Positions 17,944-20,902 of a DNA stretch of 20,902 bases are shown piece after piece (position 1 is the first letter of the stretch; the number at the start of each line of letters is the position of its first letter). The DNA is from Emiliania huxleyi CCMP1516 (Eukaryota > Haptophyta > Isochrysidales > Noelaerhabdaceae): positions 1,744 to 22,645 of the forward strand of contig NW_005196914.1 in NCBI RefSeq assembly GCF_000372725.1, given 5' to 3'. The notes beneath the pieces were generated by a model that saw nothing but the letters and a program-made list of their open reading frames with translations, had not been told where the DNA came from and made no database searches. Both the position numbers and the translations under genes were made by a program.

Positions 17944-18259
17944 GTTGGGTAGTAGGGCTAGAGGGTCGCTCTACACTTACTTACCTTACATAGCCTCTGC
18001 AGCGAGCGAGCGCTCAACTTAGCCCCCGCACGGAGCCGGGCTCAGACTTAGACGCTGTATGGTCGGGGGCCATGAACTTAGACGACTTGATCACGGGCGT
18101 TGATCACGGTGGGAGCCTCTTGGCCCCAGGCCGTGCCACGGCCGACTTAGCCGATGTAAGAGGCTCTCGCTGATCTTAGACCGCGTAAGCACCCCAGCGT
18201 GACTAGTCACACTTAGACCCGCAAGGCCTCGAGGCTCAGAACTTAGACTACTACCCAAC
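17944..18259. repeat. ACTTAG-motif and palindrome array closed by a 12-bp inverted repeat
   Basis: ACTTAG begins at 18017, 18046, 18076, 18145, 18211 and 18241, with TCTTAG at 18174; most gaps are 29, 30 or 37 nt. Between them lie perfect palindromes: GAGCGCTC (18008), GAGCC-G-GGCTC (18033), GGCCGTG-C-CACGGCC (18129), GTGACTAGTCAC (18199) and GCCTCGAGGC (about 18226). Longer pairings are GCCCCCG/CGGGGGC (18022/18064) and GAGCCTCTT/AAGAGGCTC (18113/18158). The outer pair GTTGGGTAGTAG (17944-17955) and CTACTACCCAAC (18248-18259) encloses everything. No long ORF lies inside. It could be a structured RNA, a foldback element or a protein-binding array; I do not recognise it. Confidence 0.6.
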
Positions 18260-18499
18260 TAGTAGCAGATAGTAGCTGGACACCTGTAGGCGCGGACCGT
18301 GGGAGAAGAGTGCAGCCGTCGCAAGCAAGTGTGCCCCGAGTGTGGACTCGGAGGTGTGTGTGCGTGTAAAACACAACGGGCGGGGGCACGCAGCACGGTG
18401 TGAGGGTCGGTAAATACATCAGGCGGGGCACGCACAGGAGCACGCGTGCCGACGCCGAACGACGACGCGACGACGACGCGAGCGACGTGGCGCCGCCGT

Positions 18500-18600
18500 A
18501 TTCTTTCGAGCTGGTACCTAGGTACCTGTGAGTGCCAGTGCGCGCCAGTCCCGTGCCCAGTGTCGTGCGAGGGAGTTTTGTTGGAAAATTCTTTCGAGCT
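18500..18600 (+). repeat. 13-nt direct repeat and 14-bp perfect palindrome
   Basis: ATTCTTTCGAGCT occurs at 18500-18512 and 18588-18600. Right after the first copy is the perfect palindrome GGTACCTAGGTACC (18513-18526). The intervening GCCAGT/CGCGC-rich stretch resembles 16995-17035 loosely, suggesting a diverged dispersed repeat. I see no gene between 18260 and 19153. Confidence 0.6.
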
Positions 18601-19224
18601 AGGAAATTTTAACCGCCACCAAGAGGAGAGGGTGTGGGTGCGGGGTGGGAACCAAAAGAGATGGCCCAGCCGGAGCGCGGAGGGCTGGCGCCGTCAGAGA
18701 GGATGGATGGAGCGGCCACAGAGGTGGCGCGGCATCAGGTCCCATGAGCAGGGAAGGAGCGCAGCGAGAGCGCCGCGCATGAGGAGCAAGTTTCGCGTTT
18801 GGGTCCCTTGTAGTCACACACACACACATGCGCACCCCGCACCCCGCGCCCGCGCGCACGCCCACCGCCCCGCCTAGGTGGGAAAGAGACGAGGAGATGG
18901 AGCAGCCCGACAAGCAAGGAGAAGCCTTTAAGTAGGTGCGCCACGCTGCGTTTCTCACTTTCCGGGACAGGTCCGCCCTTGCGAGGCAGGAAAGTGACGG
19001 CTACCCCGTACGCCCTGACATCTATCTTGTATGTATCTACTTATTACCCCTTCGCCGACCGCCCATCCCCCATTCCCCTCTCCAACCTCGACGAGCACAC
19101 TCCCGTATCTAGATACAGCCTGAACCCAACACACAAAAAACCGACATGTCAGGTGTATTTATTTTTTGCTTGGGCGGGCATCATGCTGAAATTCTGCAAA
19201 AACCCGGCCGGCCTCTCCCCTGCC

Positions 19225-19255
19225 CCTACCTACCTACCTACCTACCTACCTACCT
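19225..19255 (+). repeat. (CCTA)7 microsatellite
   Basis: Seven perfect CCTA units (19225-19252) followed by CCT. The same tetranucleotide occurs inverted at 19516-19537, where CCTACCTACC and GGTAGGTAGG form a perfect 10-bp hairpin around CC. Confidence 0.92.
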
Positions 19256-19545
19256 TACTTATGGGAAACTAAAAAAAGAAATCACTCGATAGGTGAAGGT
19301 GGGGTACTAAACCAACTAGAGTGATGGTTGGTGGTACTCTCCTGCAACCACAGTCCTTCTTGTGACATGGCAGGCAGGCCACTCTCAAGCAGCCCTACAA
19401 GCATCAGATCACCCATTTGGGGAGGGTTGACATCGTGATTTCCGCGGAAAAGTTCTTTTTTTGAAAATTCCAGCTTGAAGAGAGGGAAAAACCCGACGGG
19501 AGGGCCCAGACCTACCCTACCTACCCCGGTAGGTAGGTAGGTAGT

Positions 19546-19600
19546 AAGGTGAAGAACAGCCAGGCTCGGACTGGACACCAACGCGGTATGGGTGGACGCT
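19546..19600 (-). repeat. 55-nt dispersed repeat, copy 2 (inverted)
   Basis: The perfect reverse complement of 17081-17135. It lies 58 nt before the kinase start codon, within the inverted repeat pair, so in the kinase promoter or 5' leader. Confidence 0.93.
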
Positions 19601-19658
19601 AGACAGATGATGGCATGATGCCCGAAAGCAAAAAATAAATACATCGGGCACTGTGTGT

Positions 19659-20902
19659 ATGTCGGCTCCCAGCATCGAGCCTCACTCGCCACGCCGCCGA
19701 CGCGCCGGCGAGAGCAGCAGCGGCGGCGGCGGCAGCAGCGCGTCTCACGCCCCGCGCTCGGGCGCCGACCAGCGCCACGACGGCGGCCGCGGCGGTGACA
19801 CGGCTCGCGGCGGCGGCGGCGGCGGTGGCAGCAGCAGCAGCAGCACCGGAGCCAGTCCCAGCGCATGCAGAGGTCTCCGCCAGGTCGGCAGCTACACGCT
19901 CCTCGAGGTGATTGGGCAGGGCACCTTTGGCGAGGTGCTGCTCGGGGTGGAGCGCTGCACGCGCGAGCCGGTCGCCGTCAAGGCTCTTGAGCGGTGCAAG
20001 ATCTGCGATGAGGACTCGCGCGAGCGGCTGGCGAACGAGATCTCCATCTTGCACCGCGTGCACCACGCGAACCTGCTCCAGCTGCTCGAGGTGGTCGAGG
20101 AGGTCGACGCCATCTACCTCGTCACGGAGCACGTCGGCGGCGGCGAGCTCTTCGCGCACATCGTCAAGAAGGGGCGGCTCGGCGAGGCGGAGGCGGCGCG
20201 GCTCTTCGGGCAGATGGTTGCTGCGGTGGAGTCGTGCCACCGCAACCTCGTCATCCACCGCGACCTCAAGCCGGAGAACGTCCTCCTCGACGCCCGCGGC
20301 GACATCAAGGTGATCGACTTTGGGCTCGGCACCATCCTCTCCTCCCCCGAGGAGGTGCTCGACGTCGCTTGCGGCTCTCCGCACTACGCCGCGCCAGAGA
20401 TGCTCCTCGGCGGCGGCTACCTCGGCCAGCGAGTCGACCTCTGGTCGCTCGGCGTCTGCCTCTACGCGATGCTCTGCGGCTGCCTCCCCTTCGACGAGCC
20501 AGACATGGACGCGCTCTACGACCGCATCATCGGAGTCGACTTCGACTTTGCGCCCGCGCCAGGCCTCTCCGCGGCAGCAAAGGACCTGCTCTGCGGCCTG
20601 CTGCACATGCCTCCCGACGAGAGGATCACCGTGCGAGGCGTCCTCTCGCACAAGTGGCTGCGCGCCTCCTCTCCGTCGGTGCCCCCAACCCTCGGCTTGT
20701 GCGGCGCGCCGCTCGACCCGAACTGCCGCTCCCTCCTCCGCCGCATCGAGGCGGAGCACGGCCTCCCCCGCCACGAGGTCCTCACCGCCCTCCGGCGAGG
20801 GGAGAGGTCTGCCGCCACCGCAGTCTACTGGCTCCTCCGCCAGCAAGAGGTCTCCCGCGGCTCCATGGTCCCGCACCAGGCACTCCTCCCCCGCCCGCCG
20901 CC
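19659..20902 (+). CDS. SNF1/AMPK-like Ser/Thr protein kinase, partial (3' end outside)
   Basis: The first 414 residues of a CAMK-group kinase; the frame is open to the window edge. The ATG at 19659 is the first after an in-frame TGA at 19608. Residues 1-75 are Gly/Ser/Arg-rich and disordered. The kinase domain begins near Y79: glycine loop IGQGTFGEV (85-93), VAVK with K108, helix-C E127, HRDLKPEN with D202, DFG D220, CGSPHYAAPE (238-247), VDLWSLGVCLYAML, and HKWL closing the domain near 338. CGSPHYAAPE is typical of SNF1/AMPK-related kinases, but the activating Thr (LRTSCGSP in AMPK) is replaced: LDVACGSP has V236 there. Residues about 353-400 (LDPNCRSLL...TALRRG...AVYWLLRQQ) fit a UBA-like three-helix segment. 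No intron is needed within the window. The long minus-strand frame opposite it is a shadow. Confidence 0.9.
   Translation, partial: MSAPSIEPHSPRRRRAGESSSGGGGSSASHAPRSGADQRHDGGRGGDTARGGGGGGGSSSSSTGASPSACRGLRQVGSYTLLEVIGQGTFGEVLLGVERCTREPVAVKALERCKICDEDSRERLANEISILHRVHHANLLQLLEVVEEVDAIYLVTEHVGGGELFAHIVKKGRLGEAEAARLFGQMVAAVESCHRNLVIHRDLKPENVLLDARGDIKVIDFGLGTILSSPEEVLDVACGSPHYAAPEMLLGGGYLGQRVDLWSLGVCLYAMLCGCLPFDEPDMDALYDRIIGVDFDFAPAPGLSAAAKDLLCGLLHMPPDERITVRGVLSHKWLRASSPSVPPTLGLCGAPLDPNCRSLLRRIEAEHGLPRHEVLTALRRGERSAATAVYWLLRQQEVSRGSMVPHQALLPRPP

Larger units (their letters stand above)
19154..19643. repeat. Inverted pair of a dispersed repeat before the kinase
   Basis: 19154-19186 is matched in reverse complement by 19613-19643: an identical 18-nt AT-rich block (19154-19171 with 19626-19643) and an identical 12-nt block CGGGCATCATGC, with slightly different spacing. 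Each copy is associated with CCTA repeats, so two copies of one family seem to face each other. The right copy also contains the 55-nt repeat. Confidence 0.75.

Noticed and set aside
17974..17990. Resemblance of ACTTACTTACCTTAC to the 5' end of U1 snRNA
   Set aside because: Short simple-sequence match only; no downstream U1 stem-loops or Sm site that I can recognise.
17944..18259. CRISPR array for the regularly spaced ACTTAG motifs
   Set aside because: The repeat is only six bases, spacing is variable, the intervals are themselves palindromic, and the setting is eukaryotic nuclear DNA.
19599..20876. 425-codon open frame on the minus strand
   Set aside because: It lies opposite the kinase domain, whose plus-strand translation carries every catalytic motif; the minus frame is Glu/Arg/Val-rich shadow sequence caused by GC-biased third positions.

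Overview
The window looks like nuclear DNA from a GC-rich unicellular alga with a secondary plastid, most likely a haptophyte. Four observations support this. The sulfite reductase has a hydrophobic leader followed by a transit-peptide-like stretch. The genes have few, short introns, and four of the five I can place use GC instead of GT as donor. Coding regions use G/C at almost every third position. The spaces between genes are full of microsatellites, minisatellites and dispersed repeats. The lineage is inferred from these features, not proven.

Six protein genes are supported. (1) 848-3279 (+): plastid-type ferredoxin-dependent sulfite reductase, four exons. (2) 5985-7085 (+): intronless nucleotide-sugar transporter of the GONST3/GDP-sugar type. 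(3) 7567-8589 (-): membrane-anchored alpha/beta hydrolase with a complete candidate Ser-Asp-His triad; it converges on the transporter. (4) 13770-15318 (+): DUF89/ARMT1-type damage-control phosphatase, three exons, with an 11-nt minisatellite in its second intron. (5) 15816-16913 (-): Tudor/PWWP-like nuclear protein with two perfect E2F-type sites just before its start codon; it converges on the phosphatase. (6) 19659 to the window end (+): SNF1/AMPK-like protein kinase with a UBA-like segment, cut off by the window edge.

The remaining DNA is mostly non-coding. 3280-5984 holds two back-to-back hairpins after the reductase, a G14 run, a GC-rich 35-nt-arm inverted repeat and a short AT-rich patch. 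8590-13769 holds a decayed nuclease-like ORF, a 148-bp tandem duplication, a 125-copy TG tract, a second copy of a 26-nt repeat also found before the reductase, a 370-bp-period repeat and a 173-bp foldback element. 16914-19658 holds an unusual array of ACTTAG motifs alternating with short palindromes (17944-18259), and inverted copies of a dispersed repeat that end 16 nt before the kinase start.

The genes do not form a pathway; this is an ordinary eukaryotic gene neighbourhood. The parts most worth following up are the ACTTAG/palindrome array, the GC-AG introns (one with a decoy GT site, one whose minisatellite resembles its own splice donor), the paired E2F-like sites, and the kinase that lacks the usual activation-loop threonine.
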